The notes: a model not told the origin generated them from the letters alone. A DNA stretch of 64,000 bases from Snodgrassella alvi (GCF_002777745.1 NZ_MEIO01000027.1:62001-126000); one strand, 5' to 3'. Shown: positions 27,532-39,612, counted from the stretch's first letter. Program-made: numbers and translations.

Positions 27532-27559
27532 AGCCTGCAAATGATTTTTGCAGGCTTTT
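27532..27559 (+). terminator. Terminator after the RTX gene
   Basis: AGCCTGCAAA (27532-27541) pairs with TTTGCAGGCT (27547-27556) and runs into a T tract, 18 bp after the stop codon. Confidence 0.88.
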
Positions 27560-27653
27560 TTGTATGCATGGGTGTATTTGAATTTTTATCCTGCTTTAGG
27601 TAAATATCTATTTTTTAATTTGAAGCTTTATAATTTTAATTGTGTATATGATT

Positions 27654-28184
27654 TTATTCTTTATTCGTCTTTTCGGATTTAAATAGTTTTGTCTGCTGAT
27701 CTAAGAAGCTCAGTAAATCTGGCATGCGATATTTTCCAGCCATTAGTTTGATGTTTGCAGCTGCATTTTCTAATGGTATGCCGATTGCGGTAATATACAG
27801 TGGCTGTTTACTTTGACCACGAATAATTTCGATTAAATACTGGCTATTTCCGGCAAATGGTTTTTTGGCTATACCTATGATGGGGATGGTTTTATTTAAA
27901 GCATGATAAAGATGTCCACCTAAGCCGATTTTATTTTCAGCTAAATGTACATATCCATCTATGAGGATGGTTGAGATGGTGGATAGGTCGATTTTATCTA
28001 ATAGTGACATTATGCAAGGTAATTCTCGCTGATAAAACTGGCCAGACTGATAAGGTGCAATATTATTTCGATAATCGGTAATTATGGTATTGATATCTGA
28101 TTTTGTATCAGTCCAATGTTGAAATAAAATCCCTACTGTTTTTGCCTGATTTTCTATATAGTAAACATCAATTGCCAGTATCAT
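27654..28184 (-). CDS. nfi: Endonuclease V family protein
   Basis: A 176-residue protein of the endonuclease V family, which nicks DNA or RNA near deaminated adenine (inosine). Core motifs are ILAIDVYY (first catalytic Asp), PYQSGQFYQRELPCI (the conserved YQRELP), LIDGYVHLAENKIGLGGHL (second Asp, DGY) and IIGIAKKPFAG. It is shorter than E. coli Nfi (about 220), missing N-terminal and C-terminal elements, so activity is uncertain. It follows carB on the same strand with about 150 bp and a hairpin between. Confidence 0.85.
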   Translation of the reverse strand: MILAIDVYYIENQAKTVGILFQHWTDTKSDINTIITDYRNNIAPYQSGQFYQRELPCIMSLLDKIDLSTISTILIDGYVHLAENKIGLGGHLYHALNKTIPIIGIAKKPFAGNSQYLIEIIRGQSKQPLYITAIGIPLENAAANIKLMAGKYRMPDLLSFLDQQTKLFKSEKTNKE

Positions 28185-28279
28185 TTTTTGTGATTTACCT
28201 TTGTCTTGTTTAATTATTTATATTTTAGAAATAATTTTGAATATGGTTGATGGTATATTTAGCTGTTTTGATTGGTAAG

Positions 28280-28314
28280 AGGCTACTAACTGCGATGTAT
28301 GCTGTTAGTAGCCT
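28280..28314 (-). terminator. Hairpin after carB
   Basis: AGGCTACTAAC (28280-28290) is perfectly complementary to GTTAGTAGCCT (28304-28314). It lies just past the carB stop codon at 28337. The following T content on the minus strand is low, so this is a weak intrinsic terminator at best. Confidence 0.55.
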
Positions 28315-28336
28315 ACGCTATCTAAATAATTTAATC

Positions 28337-31300
28337 TTAAGCTGTTACTGACTCTATACGCTGATGCAAGCTCTGAATGCTGTATACATCGGTATGAGAC
28401 AACTGGCTTACGCCTTCGCTCATGGCCAAAGCCCCAGCGATGGTGGTATACAGTGGTACGCGCATATTCAGGGCACTGCGACGGATGGAATGGCTGTCTT
28501 TAATTGACTGCACATCACTACTTACTGTGTTAACTACTAGTGCAATTTCGCCATTCTTGATTATATCAACGATATGGGGACGGCCTTCGGTTACTTTATT
28601 GACTATTTGTACGTTGATGCCGTGCTGTGCCAGAAATGCGGCTGTACCGCGTGTGGCACATAAGCCATAACCAAGTGACTGGAAGTTGGTGGCAACCTGT
28701 ATTACTTGTGGTTTGTCTTCATCGCGTACAGCCAGAAAGACTTTGCCAATCGCCGGCATTCGCTCTCCGGCACCAAGCTGGGCTTTGAGATAGGCTTCGG
28801 CAAAGGTTTCCCCTACGCCCATTACTTCTCCGGTTGAACGCATTTCTGGCCCAAGTATGGTATCGACACCGGGAAATTTGATAAATGGGAAAACGGCCTC
28901 TTTTACGGCAAAAAATTCGGGAATGACTTCCTGAGTGTAGTTCTGCTGTTGCAGTGATATACCTGCCATTACTCGTGCGCCGATTTTGGCCAGTGGTACG
29001 CTGGTAGCCTTGGAAACAAATGGAACGGTACGTGAAGCGCGTGGATTGACTTCGAGTACATAGACTATGTCGTCCTGTACGGCAAACTGTACGTTCATCA
29101 GACCAACGACTTGTAATTCTCTGGCCATAGCCGCTGTTTGGCGGCGAATTTCGTTTTGAATAGCTGTTGTGAGTGAATAAGGTGGTATTGAGCAGGCGGA
29201 ATCGCCGCTATGTACGCCAGCCTGTTCTACGTGCTGCATGATACCGCCAATGACCACCTGCTGACCGTCACATACACAATCTACATCTACTTCGATGGCG
29301 TGGCTGAGGAAATAATCCAGTAATACGGGGCTGTCGTTGGATACTTGTACGGCTTCGCGCATATAGGTTTGTAATTCGGCAGCGGAATGCACTACCTGCA
29401 TGGCACGGCCACCCAGTACGTAAGATGGACGTACTACGAGTGGATAGCCTACTTCTTCAGCCAGTTGCAGGGCTTCGGTCTCGGTACGTGCTGTGCGGTT
29501 TTCTGGCTGGCGCAGGCCTAATTTATGCAGAATCTGCTGGAAACGTTCGCGGTCTTCTGCTGCATCGATAGCATCGGCTGATGTACCGATGATTTTTATT
29601 CCATTGGCTACCAGTTCATTTGCCAGTTTTAATGGTGTCTGGCCACCATAATGCACAATCAGTCCGTCTGGTTTTTCGGTATGGCAGATTTCAAGTACAT
29701 CTTCTAGTGTGAGTGGTTCGAAATAGAGGCGGTCGGAAGTATCGTAGTCTGTGGATACGGTTTCTGGATTGCAGTTAACCATGATGGTTTCGAAACCGGA
29801 TTCGCGTAAGGCTAAAGCGGCATGTACACAGCAATAATCAAATTCGATTCCCTGCCCGATACGATTGGGTCCACTGCCAAGAATCATGATTTTTTTGCGC
29901 TGGCTGGGTTCTGCCTCACACTCTTCTTCATAAGTGGAGTAAAGATAGGCAGTGTTGGTGGCAAATTCGGCCGCACAGGTATCGACTCGTTTGTATACCG
30001 GATGCAGCCTGAGGGTATGGCGATGCTGGCGCACGCTGGTTTCATCACTGCGCAGTAGCTGTGCCAGCCGTTTATCGGCAAAGCCTTTACGTTTCAGTCT
30101 GCGCATGTAGGTATAGTCTATTTCATTCAGTTTGCGACTGATGAGCTGCTGTTCTTCTGCCACCAGATCGGCAATCTGTGCCAGAAACCATGGGTCAATG
30201 GCACAGATTTGCTGGATTTCGGTGAGTGTGAATCCGGCACGAAAGGCATCGGCCACATACAGGATGCGCTCTGGCCCGGGGTTGGCCAGTTCGCGCTGAA
30301 TAGCTGCACGATTGCTGCTGCGGCTATCAAAGCCACTTAATCCTATTTCCAGCCCGCGCAGTGCTTTATGGATAGATTCCTGAAATGTGCGTCCGATGGC
30401 CATAACTTCACCAACTGACTTCATTTGTGTAGTAAGGCGGTCATCCGCGGAGGGAAATTTCTCGAAGGCAAACCGCGGTACTTTGGTGACGACATAATCT
30501 ATTGATGGTTCGAAGGAAGCCGGTGTACGGCCACCGGTAATGTCGTTCTGCAATTCGTTAAGGGTATAGCCTACCGCCAGTTTGGCGGCAATTTTGGCAA
30601 TCGGAAATCCGGTGGCCTTGGAAGCCAGTGCAGAAGAGCGGCTGACACGCGGATTCATTTCAATGACGATCATTTCACCGTTTTGCGGATTGATTGCAAA
30701 CTGTACATTGGATCCACCGGTATCGACGCCGATTTCGCGTAATACAGCCAGCGATGCATCGCGCATTAGCTGGTATTCTTTATCGGTGAGTGTCTGTGCC
30801 GGTGCTACGGTAATGGAGTCACCTGTATGTACGCCGCACGGATCGAAGTTTTCAATTGAGCAGATGATGATGCAGTTGTCGGCGCGGTCACGCACTACTT
30901 CCATTTCATATTCTTTCCAGCCCAGTACTGACTGTTCTACCAGTAGTTCATGGGTAGGCGAAGCATCGAAACCGCGTTCACAGATGGTGATGAATTCATC
31001 TTTATTGTAGGCAATGCCACCACCACTGCCGCCCATGGTAAAAGAGGGGCGAATCAGTGCCGGAAAGCCTACCTGTGTCTGTGCCTCCAGTGCCTGATCC
31101 ATGCTGTGACAGATAAAGGATTTGGGTGTAAGCAAGCCGATTTTGTTCATGGCTTCTTTAAAGCGGCCACGGTCTTCTGCTTTATCTATGGCATCTTCCG
31201 ATGCTCCTATGAGCTCAACCTGATATTTTTTGAGGATTCCGTTATGAGCCAAATCCAGAGCGCAGTTGAGTGCTGTTTGCCCACCCATGGTTGGTAAAAT

Positions 31301-31555
31301 TGCATCCGGACGTTCTTTTTCTATAATTTTCGCTACCGTTTGCCACATAATCGGCTCAATATAGGTCACATCAGCCATATCCGGGTCGGTCATGATGGTG
31401 GCCGGATTGGAGTTAACCAGAATGACTTTGTAGCCCTCTTCACGCAATGCTTTGCATGCCTGAGCACCGGAATAGTCAAATTCACATGCCTGACCAATCA
31501 CGATAGGGCCTGCACCAAGAATAAGAATGGATTTTAAGTCTGTGCGCTTAGGCAT
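28337..31555 (-). CDS. carB: Carbamoyl-phosphate synthase large subunit
   Basis: A 1072-residue enzyme making carbamoyl phosphate from ammonia (channelled from CarA), bicarbonate and two ATP, for pyrimidine and arginine synthesis. It consists of two homologous halves, each with an ATP-grasp domain: [19 protein letters not shown] and [12 protein letters not shown] in the first; [19 protein letters not shown] and [11 protein letters not shown] in the second. The C-terminal methylglyoxal-synthase-like domain ([21 protein letters not shown]) binds allosteric effectors. carA is upstream on the same strand, but a LysE-type gene intervenes. Confidence 0.98.
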   Translation of the reverse strand: MPKRTDLKSILILGAGPIVIGQACEFDYSGAQACKALREEGYKVILVNSNPATIMTDPDMADVTYIEPIMWQTVAKIIEKERPDAILPTMGGQTALNCALDLAHNGILKKYQVELIGASEDAIDKAEDRGRFKEAMNKIGLLTPKSFICHSMDQALEAQTQVGFPALIRPSFTMGGSGGGIAYNKDEFITICERGFDASPTHELLVEQSVLGWKEYEMEVVRDRADNCIIICSIENFDPCGVHTGDSITVAPAQTLTDKEYQLMRDASLAVLREIGVDTGGSNVQFAINPQNGEMIVIEMNPRVSRSSALASKATGFPIAKIAAKLAVGYTLNELQNDITGGRTPASFEPSIDYVVTKVPRFAFEKFPSADDRLTTQMKSVGEVMAIGRTFQESIHKALRGLEIGLSGFDSRSSNRAAIQRELANPGPERILYVADAFRAGFTLTEIQQICAIDPWFLAQIADLVAEEQQLISRKLNEIDYTYMRRLKRKGFADKRLAQLLRSDETSVRQHRHTLRLHPVYKRVDTCAAEFATNTAYLYSTYEEECEAEPSQRKKIMILGSGPNRIGQGIEFDYCCVHAALALRESGFETIMVNCNPETVSTDYDTSDRLYFEPLTLEDVLEICHTEKPDGLIVHYGGQTPLKLANELVANGIKIIGTSADAIDAAEDRERFQQILHKLGLRQPENRTARTETEALQLAEEVGYPLVVRPSYVLGGRAMQVVHSAAELQTYMREAVQVSNDSPVLLDYFLSHAIEVDVDCVCDGQQVVIGGIMQHVEQAGVHSGDSACSIPPYSLTTAIQNEIRRQTAAMARELQVVGLMNVQFAVQDDIVYVLEVNPRASRTVPFVSKATSVPLAKIGARVMAGISLQQQNYTQEVIPEFFAVKEAVFPFIKFPGVDTILGPEMRSTGEVMGVGETFAEAYLKAQLGAGERMPAIGKVFLAVRDEDKPQVIQVATNFQSLGYGLCATRGTAAFLAQHGINVQIVNKVTEGRPHIVDIIKNGEIALVVNTVSSDVQSIKDSHSIRRSALNMRVPLYTTIAGALAMSEGVSQLSHTDVYSIQSLHQRIESVTA

Positions 31556-31627
31556 ATTGATACCTTTTTAATGATTGTCTGTTTAGTTTAGCGGCTTGGC
31601 CGTGGTTCTTTACTGCTATTTAGATAC

Positions 31628-32305
31628 TCAGTTGATAGTTGCTGTCCATAATTTCAGCGCAAACGCTATAAACATCAGTCCGACTGTGGCCACCGCACTG
31701 GCAGCCAGCCGCTGATAATGACGAAACCACTTTACCAGCGATATACCACTGAATATTAGTACACTGAGATAAGTTAGACTGCAAATTTGCAAAATAATAG
31801 CCAGCAACAGAAAGCTGAATGCTGGATATATGTAATGCGGGTCAACAAACTGGACAAAGAAAGCCAGAAAAAACAGTATGGCTTTGGGATTTAACAGGCT
31901 TAATAGCAGGGCTCGTTTAAACAAGTAGTGTGCTGGAGGTGGTTTATTAGCTGTATCAGTTGCAGACAGTGAATGTCTGAAAGCTTCGGCTGCCTGTTGA
32001 TGCCTGTTCCATTGTCTGACTGCTGAACGGAATAACTGCCAGCCCAGATAACATAAATATGCTCCTCCAGCCAGTTTCAGCATTAAAAATAATACAGGAA
32101 TGGTTTTAATAATTGATGTTACTCCAGTAGATGAGAGTAACATCAATATGCTGTCACCTAAAAATATGCCGGCTACGGCACAATAAGCTGCTCTGGCACC
32201 ATATTTTCCCGCCATTGTCAGACAGTACATGGAATTGGGTCCGGGCAATAAAACGATGGCGATGGCACCAATGATATAGGTTCCCAGATCTGTAATACCA
32301 AACAT
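31628..32305 (-). CDS. LysE/RhtB-family amino-acid exporter
   Basis: A 225-residue inner-membrane protein with about six hydrophobic helices. It has the family's N-terminal signature VLLPGPNSMYCLTMAGKYG and the central FKRALLLSLLNPKAILFFLAFF. The LysE/RhtB/LeuE superfamily exports amino acids or their derivatives by proton exchange. It sits between carA (57 bp upstream) and carB (72 bp downstream) on the same strand, so it may be cotranscribed with them. Export of arginine, citrulline or another end product of carbamoyl-phosphate metabolism is possible, but that is inference. Confidence 0.9.
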   Translation of the reverse strand: MFGITDLGTYIIGAIAIVLLPGPNSMYCLTMAGKYGARAAYCAVAGIFLGDSILMLLSSTGVTSIIKTIPVLFLMLKLAGGAYLCYLGWQLFRSAVRQWNRHQQAAEAFRHSLSATDTANKPPPAHYLFKRALLLSLLNPKAILFFLAFFVQFVDPHYIYPAFSFLLLAIILQICSLTYLSVLIFSGISLVKWFRHYQRLAASAVATVGLMFIAFALKLWTATIN

Positions 32306-32362
32306 GGTGTTTCCTTTACATTTTTGCTCTTCTCAATGGCTTGGTTGGTGAAAGGTGTCCAT

Positions 32363-33496
32363 TTAGTCTTTGCGTGCTGCCTGCATATGTTCGATAAACC
32401 GGTCAAACAGATAGGATACATCATGCGGGCCCGGGCTGGCTTCAGGGTGTCCCTGAAATGAAAAGGCCGGTTGTGTGGTCAGGCTGATGCCTTGTAATGA
32501 ACCGTCAAACAGTGATTTATGGGTAATACGCACATTTTGCGGTAAGGTATCTGCATCTACTTCAAAGCCATGATTCTGACTGGTAATCACTACTCTGCCA
32601 GTATCGATGTCCTGTACCGGATGGTTGGCACCATGATGACCAAAAGGCATTTTACGGGTTTGTGCACCTAACGCCAGACCAAGCAATTGGTGACCCAGAC
32701 AGATACCAAACAGTGGCAGTTTATGTGCCAGAATTTCCTGTACGGCAGCGATGGCATAATCACAAGGCTCTGGGTCGCCAGGGCCGTTGGACAGGAATAC
32801 GCCATCCGGATTCATTGCCAATACTTCTGTAGCAGGCGTGGTAGCGGGAACAACAGTCAAACGGCAGCCACGCTCGCTGAGCATGCGCAGGATATTGGTT
32901 TTTACTCCGAAATCATAGGCTACTACATGATATTGTGCTGCCGGAGGTTCAACATAGCCCTGCCCCAGTTGCCATTCACCCTGTGTAAATTCATATTTTT
33001 CTGTACAACTTACTTTCTGTGCCAGATCCTTACCTGCCATGCTGCCAAAAGCTTTTGCCAGTGTCAGTGCCTGCTTCTCGCTGGCATCTGCACCGGTTAG
33101 AATACAACCGGCTTGTGCTCCTTTATCTCGCAGTAAGCGGGTAAGACGGCGTGTATCTATGTCGGCAATTGCTACGGTATGATGACGCTGCAAGTATTGA
33201 GCCAGACTTTCTTCTGCGCGGAAATTGCTGTGCAATAAAGGCAAATCCCGGATAATCAAGCCAGCAGCATAAATCTGCTTACTTTCGGTATCTTCTCTGT
33301 TTATGCCGGTATTGCCGATATGCGGATAAGTGAGGGTAACCATCTGCTGGGTATAAGATGGGTCGGTAAGAATTTCCTGATAGCCAGTCATGCTGGTGTT
33401 GAAGACTACTTCACCAACTGCCTGCCCGGCCGCACCAATGCTGACACCATGAAATACGGAACCGTCAGCCAACACCAGAATTGCGTTTGTAGTCAT
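32363..33496 (-). CDS. carA: Carbamoyl-phosphate synthase small (glutaminase) subunit
   Basis: A 377-residue glutamine amidotransferase subunit that hydrolyses glutamine and passes ammonia to CarB. The N-terminal CarA-specific domain ([37 protein letters not shown]) is followed by a class I glutaminase. That domain shows [12 protein letters not shown], the nucleophile elbow [15 protein letters not shown] (Cys), and the His-x-Glu pair in [11 protein letters not shown]. The length is normal. It lies downstream of guaB on the same strand and is separated from carB by a LysE-type gene. Confidence 0.97.
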   Translation of the reverse strand: MTTNAILVLADGSVFHGVSIGAAGQAVGEVVFNTSMTGYQEILTDPSYTQQMVTLTYPHIGNTGINREDTESKQIYAAGLIIRDLPLLHSNFRAEESLAQYLQRHHTVAIADIDTRRLTRLLRDKGAQAGCILTGADASEKQALTLAKAFGSMAGKDLAQKVSCTEKYEFTQGEWQLGQGYVEPPAAQYHVVAYDFGVKTNILRMLSERGCRLTVVPATTPATEVLAMNPDGVFLSNGPGDPEPCDYAIAAVQEILAHKLPLFGICLGHQLLGLALGAQTRKMPFGHHGANHPVQDIDTGRVVITSQNHGFEVDADTLPQNVRITHKSLFDGSLQGISLTTQPAFSFQGHPEASPGPHDVSYLFDRFIEHMQAARKD

Positions 33497-33590
33497 GATT
33501 GATTCCTGTAGATTTTAGTAGACTATTGCCGTGACACCAGTCTGTTTAGTTATGGATAAATAATTGTGCTTTCTGTTACCAGTTACAGGC

Positions 33591-33627
33591 AAAAAAAAAC
33601 ACGCCACCTCACGCAAAATGGCGTGAG
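33591..33627 (-). terminator. Terminator with overlapping alternative stem, between guaB and carA
   Basis: On the minus strand, CACGCCA pairs with TGGCGTG (plus 33619-33625 and 33600-33606) and runs directly into nine Ts. An overlapping stem, CTCACGC/GCGTGAG (plus 33621-33627 and 33608-33614), is mutually exclusive with it. It is most simply the guaB terminator; it could also be a carA leader attenuator. Confidence 0.7.
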
Positions 33628-33757
33628 CTACGTGCTTGATGATGGCAGGTATATGTATTATCTGACGCTGCCATGAAAGCAATGTATTTTAGCTAATCCT
33701 TTCTGTTTTGGCAATGCAGGTCTGAATAATAAAAAAGAAATTTTTCATTATTCCACT

Positions 33758-33777
33758 GGGTAGCCTGCCGGCTACCC
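33758..33777. terminator. Hairpin just downstream of guaB
   Basis: GGGTAGCC (33758-33765) pairs with GGCTACCC (33770-33777). The T-rich side is on the plus strand (TTTTATATT), while guaB is transcribed on the minus strand, so its role for guaB is unclear. Confidence 0.5.
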
Positions 33778-33810
33778 TTTTATATTAATACCTGATTTTA
33801 CGCTAATATT

Positions 33811-35381
<1,571 letters not shown>

Positions 35382-35407
35382 TTGGCAAACAGAAGTTTTT
35401 TTTATCG

Positions 35408-35413
35408 TATAAT
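35408..35413 (+). promoter_or_regulatory. Candidate -10 box for the DUF4124 gene
   Basis: A consensus TATAAT lies 40 bp before the start codon. The best upstream hexamer, TTGGCA at 35382-35387, has a 20-base spacer, longer than ideal. Confidence 0.35.
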
Positions 35414-35453
35414 AGTCAAAACATATATTTTCAAACGCGAAGGAAAAGTAAAT

Positions 35454-35900
35454 ATGCGTCACAAAATACTGAAAATGTCACTGGCAATGGTATTGATGAG
35501 CAGCACAATAATAGCAGGTGCTGCGGAAGTCTACACATGGCGTGACAAGAAAGGCATAAATGAATACTCAGATGCCCCTGTTCAACTTACTCCGGCTAAA
35601 GCCAATCGATTCAACATACGCACTCAGGCTTCTACTCCGCTGGCTACTCCCCAGCCCGATGCTCAGGCCAGTTCTGACTCACTGAGCGAACAACAGGCTC
35701 AGCTTAATCGCAAGATTGAAGAGCAGAATAAATTGAGAGAAGAAGAGAATAAGAAAATTGCAGAACAAAACAAGAAAAACCGCGAAGCTGCTTGTAAAAC
35801 AGCAAAACTAAACCGCAATATGGCTGATAGTCTGCGTACTAATAATCGTGATGCACTGATTCAACGTTATGATGAAGATGTACGCATTAATTGTAACTAA
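35454..35900 (+). CDS. DUF4124 domain-containing periplasmic protein
   Basis: A 148-residue secreted protein. The signal peptide (MRHKILKMSLAMVLMSSTII ... AGAAE) leads into a DUF4124 domain (VYTWRDKKGINEYSDAPVQ). A Pro/Ala/Ser linker and a charged coiled-coil-like region with repeated EEQNK/EEENKK follow, with two Cys near the end (AACKTAKLN; RINCN). The start at 35454 is set by AAGGAAAAG upstream. DUF4124 proteins are common in beta- and gammaproteobacteria, and their role is unknown. A TATAAT at 35408-35413 is a likely -10 box. It is divergent from guaB. Confidence 0.85.
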   Translation: MRHKILKMSLAMVLMSSTIIAGAAEVYTWRDKKGINEYSDAPVQLTPAKANRFNIRTQASTPLATPQPDAQASSDSLSEQQAQLNRKIEEQNKLREEENKKIAEQNKKNREAACKTAKLNRNMADSLRTNNRDALIQRYDEDVRINCN

Positions 35901-35999
35901 TTTTTCCTCTTGACTATTTCGCTCATTATCCATAAGTTGTGTATGCAGCTTATGGATTTTTTTGTGGCTGTACAGTTGTTAACCTGATAAATCACCACC

Positions 36000-37862
36000 A
36001 TGAACGATACTGCCATTCCTTCATCCAGCCCCACAGACAATAACAAATTTGATTTAGCTCTGTTTCTCAAGAATCTGCCTCTAGTGCCGGGTGTATATCG
36101 CATGCTGGATGCCAATGACAAGGTATTATATGTAGGCAAGGCGGTGAATTTAAAACGCCGGGTTAGCAGCTATTTTCAAAAAACCGATTTGTCGCCCAGA
36201 ATTCAACTGATGGTTAAACAGGTGGCGCGCATTGAAATTACGGCAACTCATTCGGAAACTGAAGCGCTAATACTGGAAAACAATTTTATTAAGGCGCTAT
36301 CACCAAAATACAATATTCTGTTTCGGGATGATAAAAGTTATCCTTATCTGATGCTTAGTGGCCACCGTTTTCCGCAAATGGCCTATTACCGTGGCACCTT
36401 GAAAAAACCCAATCAGTATTTTGGTCCTTATCCCAATGGCTATGCGGTACGCAACAGTATTCAAACGCTACAGAAAGTATTCAGACTGCGTACTTGTGAA
36501 GACAGTGTATTTGAACATCGCGATCGCGCCTGTCTACTGTACCAGATTAAGCGCTGCTCCGGCCCTTGTGTTGGTCATATCAGTATTGAAGATTATCAGA
36601 GCAATGTCAAAGCCGCTGTAAGCTTTATACAAGGTAAAACCAGTGAATTAACTGCCTCCTTACATGCAAAAATGCAGCAGGCAGCAGAACAACTGGATTT
36701 TGAAACCGCTGCGCAGATTCGCGACCAGATTCAGGCTTTAGGGCTGATGCAATCGCAGCAGTTTATAGACAGTAAACATGCACGCCACAGTGATATTGAT
36801 ATTCTGGCCTTAACTGAAGAAAACGATATTGTGTGTATTCACTGGGTAAGCATTCGTGGCGGCCGCCATGTTGGTGATAAAAATTTTTTTCCAGATACGC
36901 GTTATCGTGTTACTGAAAAACTCAATCATTATGGAGAAGCGTTTGTTGCCCAACATTATCTGGGTAAAAGCAAACCAGACATTATTATCAGCAATTTTCA
37001 GTTACCCAAAACTCTGCGTGATGCTCTGAATGCTGAAAATAGCCGGCAGATACAGTTTGTGCATAATACTGTCGGGGAACGGAGAGTGTGGTTACAGATG
37101 GCAGAACGCAATGCAAAGATGGCTCTTGAACAATATCGTTTGCAACAGCACAGTCAGCAACACCGTATTGAAGCTCTGGCACAATTGCTGGATATGGATG
37201 CTGAAAGTCTGAACCGTATTGAGTGTTTTGATATCAGCCACACTCAGGGTGAAGCCACCATTGCTTCTTGCGTGGTATATGAAGACGAAGCTATGCAGCC
37301 AGCTAAATACCGCCGCTACAATATTACTACTGCCAAAGCCGGAGATGATTATGCTGCCATGCGTGAGGTATTAACCCGTCGTTATGGCCGTCTGGCTGAT
37401 AATGATGAAAGCATTGGTACATGGCCGGATCTGGTGCTGATTGATGGCGGTAAAGGACAGGTGCATATGGCGCTGGACGTATGGCAGGAGCTGGGCATTC
37501 ATATTCCAATAGTTGGCATTGCCAAAGGTCCGGAACGCAAGGCGGGTCTGGAAGAGCTAATCATTCCCCACCAACAGCGTAATATCCGGATAGAACCCCA
37601 TAATCCAGCGCTACATTTACTGCAAACTGTGCGTGATGAATCTCACCGTTTTGCGATTACCGGCCATCGCCAGAAACGAGCTAAAGCCAGAGTGACTTCA
37701 TCACTAAATGATATTCCGGGTATTGGCAGTAAACGTCGGCAGGCATTACTGACCCGTTTTGGCGGCTTACGGGGTGTGGTTGCCGCCAGTGTCCATGATC
37801 TGAGCCAGACCGAAGGCATCAGTCTGGCATTAGCAGAAAAAATCTATGCAGCTTTACATTAA
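36000..37862 (+). CDS. uvrC: UvrABC excinuclease subunit C
   Basis: A 620-residue nuclease that makes both incisions during nucleotide excision repair. The N-terminal GIY-YIG domain (PGVYRMLDANDKVLYVGKAVNLKRR) cuts 3' of the lesion. Four conserved Cys follow (CEDSVFEHRDRACLLYQIKRCSGPCVG), then the UVR/UvrB-interacting helix pair (EQLDFETAAQIRDQIQAL). The RNase-H-like domain that makes the 5' cut shows ECFDISHTQGEATIASCVV and DLVLIDGGKGQ. Helix-hairpin-helix motifs are at the C-terminus (LNDIPGIGSKRRQALLTRFGG). The length is normal, and it has its own transcription unit. Confidence 0.97.
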   Translation: MNDTAIPSSSPTDNNKFDLALFLKNLPLVPGVYRMLDANDKVLYVGKAVNLKRRVSSYFQKTDLSPRIQLMVKQVARIEITATHSETEALILENNFIKALSPKYNILFRDDKSYPYLMLSGHRFPQMAYYRGTLKKPNQYFGPYPNGYAVRNSIQTLQKVFRLRTCEDSVFEHRDRACLLYQIKRCSGPCVGHISIEDYQSNVKAAVSFIQGKTSELTASLHAKMQQAAEQLDFETAAQIRDQIQALGLMQSQQFIDSKHARHSDIDILALTEENDIVCIHWVSIRGGRHVGDKNFFPDTRYRVTEKLNHYGEAFVAQHYLGKSKPDIIISNFQLPKTLRDALNAENSRQIQFVHNTVGERRVWLQMAERNAKMALEQYRLQQHSQQHRIEALAQLLDMDAESLNRIECFDISHTQGEATIASCVVYEDEAMQPAKYRRYNITTAKAGDDYAAMREVLTRRYGRLADNDESIGTWPDLVLIDGGKGQVHMALDVWQELGIHIPIVGIAKGPERKAGLEELIIPHQQRNIRIEPHNPALHLLQTVRDESHRFAITGHRQKRAKARVTSSLNDIPGIGSKRRQALLTRFGGLRGVVAASVHDLSQTEGISLALAEKIYAALH

Positions 37863-37913
37863 GATACATACATAAATATAATAGTTTATACTTAATTTTA
37901 CAGAGAATAATAA

Positions 37914-38408
37914 ATGTTTGAAAAAATTTTTAATAAATTACGCACAAAAAAGCTATATAAAGAATTAGTAATCTTACTGACGAGTTATTTTGTACTCATC
38001 TTAGGTACTGTTGGCTGGTATTACTTTGATAATTGTGAACAGGGTGGTTCGTGTGCATTTTTGGGAATATGCGGGTTAATTACCTTTTTTGTATATTTAA
38101 TTATTGTCAACTATAAAACTATTAAATCCATTTTTGCGCCTTCTGACAATAACGATTCACCTTCTTTTAAAGCATTGTCTATTCAATTAACATTATCGAT
38201 ACTCGTATTTTTCTTATATTTTTACGGCTGTGGCTATTTATTAATTTTATTCGGTATTGGTTTGAATCCAGAATCACTGCTTACAGCTATTTATATATGG
38301 ATACTCCTCTTTTTGCTTTGTTGCTGTATAAGTTTATTTATTCTTTTTATCGCCAAAACCATAAAATGCCTTTTTCTGCGCCTAGCCAATAATAGTATTA
38401 CTAGTTGA
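37914..38408 (+). CDS. Four-helix membrane protein, paralog of the next gene
   Basis: A 164-residue inner-membrane protein with about four hydrophobic segments (VILLTSYFVLILGTVGWYYF first), a short cytoplasmic-type loop containing SPSFKALS, and a C-terminal KTIKCLFLRLANN. It shares length, topology and these two motifs with the protein at 38790 (APSFKSLL; KTVKYLILRLAKD), so the two look like old duplicates. The family is unknown to me. It is AT-rich and lies between uvrC and an amidase gene. Confidence 0.75.
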   Translation: MFEKIFNKLRTKKLYKELVILLTSYFVLILGTVGWYYFDNCEQGGSCAFLGICGLITFFVYLIIVNYKTIKSIFAPSDNNDSPSFKALSIQLTLSILVFFLYFYGCGYLLILFGIGLNPESLLTAIYIWILLFLLCCCISLFILFIAKTIKCLFLRLANNSITS

Positions 38409-38789
38409 AAAGAGTATAGGGATTGCAGACTTATTTGTAGCGAATTGAAGCAGGATAATACATAAACAACGGAAAATATTTTTTCTTACTGGCAGAACTG
38501 ATAATTCCATATCAACAATGTAATATCCGACCAGATTTCACTACTTTTCCATCCCACGCCACTGCAAGGTGTGGGTTATAAAATCACAGCGCTTTAAAAC
38601 TACTAATTACCACCCAAATATGTAAATACAAATGCAATTATGTCTCTAAACATTATTCCCAGTAATGGCAGTGAACAACAGCAGGTACTGCTAGCTGCTT
38701 TGGGTGGTGTGTTCTTTATACCTACGGCCAGTATGTATAATTTAAGGTAAACTTTATGATGCACGCTATTTTATTTATGGGCAGCTAAT
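38409..38789. other. Spacer between the two paralogous membrane genes
   Basis: About 380 bp. A 36-codon frame from 38640 (MSLNIIPSNGSEQQQVLLAA) has no recognisable ribosome site and may be a remnant. No other structure is seen. Confidence 0.5.
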
Positions 38790-39305
38790 ATGTTAAATAA
38801 AATTAAAAATTACATATATACCAAACAATTAATTAAAAAATCAGTAATATTTCTAATTGTTCTGTTTATACTGACAATATTTATATTTGGTAGACTTTAC
38901 GTTGAAAATTTTAAGGAGATAACTCCTGTTTTTATTTTCTGGAGTGGAGGAATTTCTTTTTTCATTTTGTTAAATATTATCTTCTTTTTTAAAACTATCA
39001 TAGATATTTTTTGTTGTTTCGGCAATAGCCAAGCGCCTTCATTTAAATCTTTACTTATTGGTATAGCATCATCAGCATCTATACTCTTATTATTTTTCTT
39101 TGCGGATACATTATTAAATAATCTACATTTGGATTGGCATCCAAGTGAAGATACTGTGTTTATGGTTATTTCAACTGTTGTTGCTTTTTATTTAACAATA
39201 CATTTCTTTTTAATTTGTCGCAGTATTGTCTTTTTTATTCTTCTTCTCAACAAAACTGTTAAATACCTTATTCTGCGATTAGCTAAGGATAAAAATATTT
39301 ATTGA
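38790..39305 (+). CDS. Four-helix membrane protein, paralog of the preceding gene
   Basis: A 171-residue membrane protein starting MLNKIKNYIYTKQLIKKSVI. It has four hydrophobic stretches, and its APSFKSLL and KTVKYLILRLAKD motifs match those of the 37914 protein. It is very AT-rich, with poly-T hydrophobic codons. No operon partner is obvious; the amidase gene at 39613 follows after about 300 bp in the same direction. I cannot assign a function. Confidence 0.75.
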   Translation: MLNKIKNYIYTKQLIKKSVIFLIVLFILTIFIFGRLYVENFKEITPVFIFWSGGISFFILLNIIFFFKTIIDIFCCFGNSQAPSFKSLLIGIASSASILLLFFFADTLLNNLHLDWHPSEDTVFMVISTVVAFYLTIHFFLICRSIVFFILLLNKTVKYLILRLAKDKNIY

Positions 39306-39612
39306 CTTGGCTACAGAATTTGCTGGTTGTAAGATCAAACTGAAGGCTATCAGTAGTGGGTATATAAAATCATATTCTTTTCACCGATAGTATATTGTAT
39401 CAATACATTATACTGATTAATAACTATACCTTTATAATTATAAAAAATTTTCATTAAGAATATATAGGCAGATTATTTTTTTCACAAATAAAATATTGCT
39501 TAATAAAAAATAATTTATATAATGTAATATCTCTTTAATATATAAATTAAATTTTTAATTTAATTTCATAAACGAGAAAGTTAAAAAAACAAGTTACAAA
39601 GGAGAAAATAAG
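39306..39612. other. AT-rich spacer before the amidase gene
   Basis: About 307 bp of extreme A+T, with a Shine-Dalgarno (AAAGGAGAA) at its end. It is presumably the amidase promoter region. No gene or strong hairpin is seen. Confidence 0.45.

Larger units (their letters stand above)
33497..33810. other. Intergenic region between guaB and carA
   Basis: About 310 bp between two minus-strand genes. It holds a hairpin with a T9 tract (33591-33627 read on the minus strand) and another perfect hairpin at 33758-33777. The carA promoter should lie here, but I cannot pick a convincing one. Confidence 0.6.

Noticed and set aside
38640..38750. A 36-codon frame (MSLNIIPSNGSEQQQ) between the paralogous membrane genes.
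   Set aside because: It has no ribosome site or known family, and it is too short to support.
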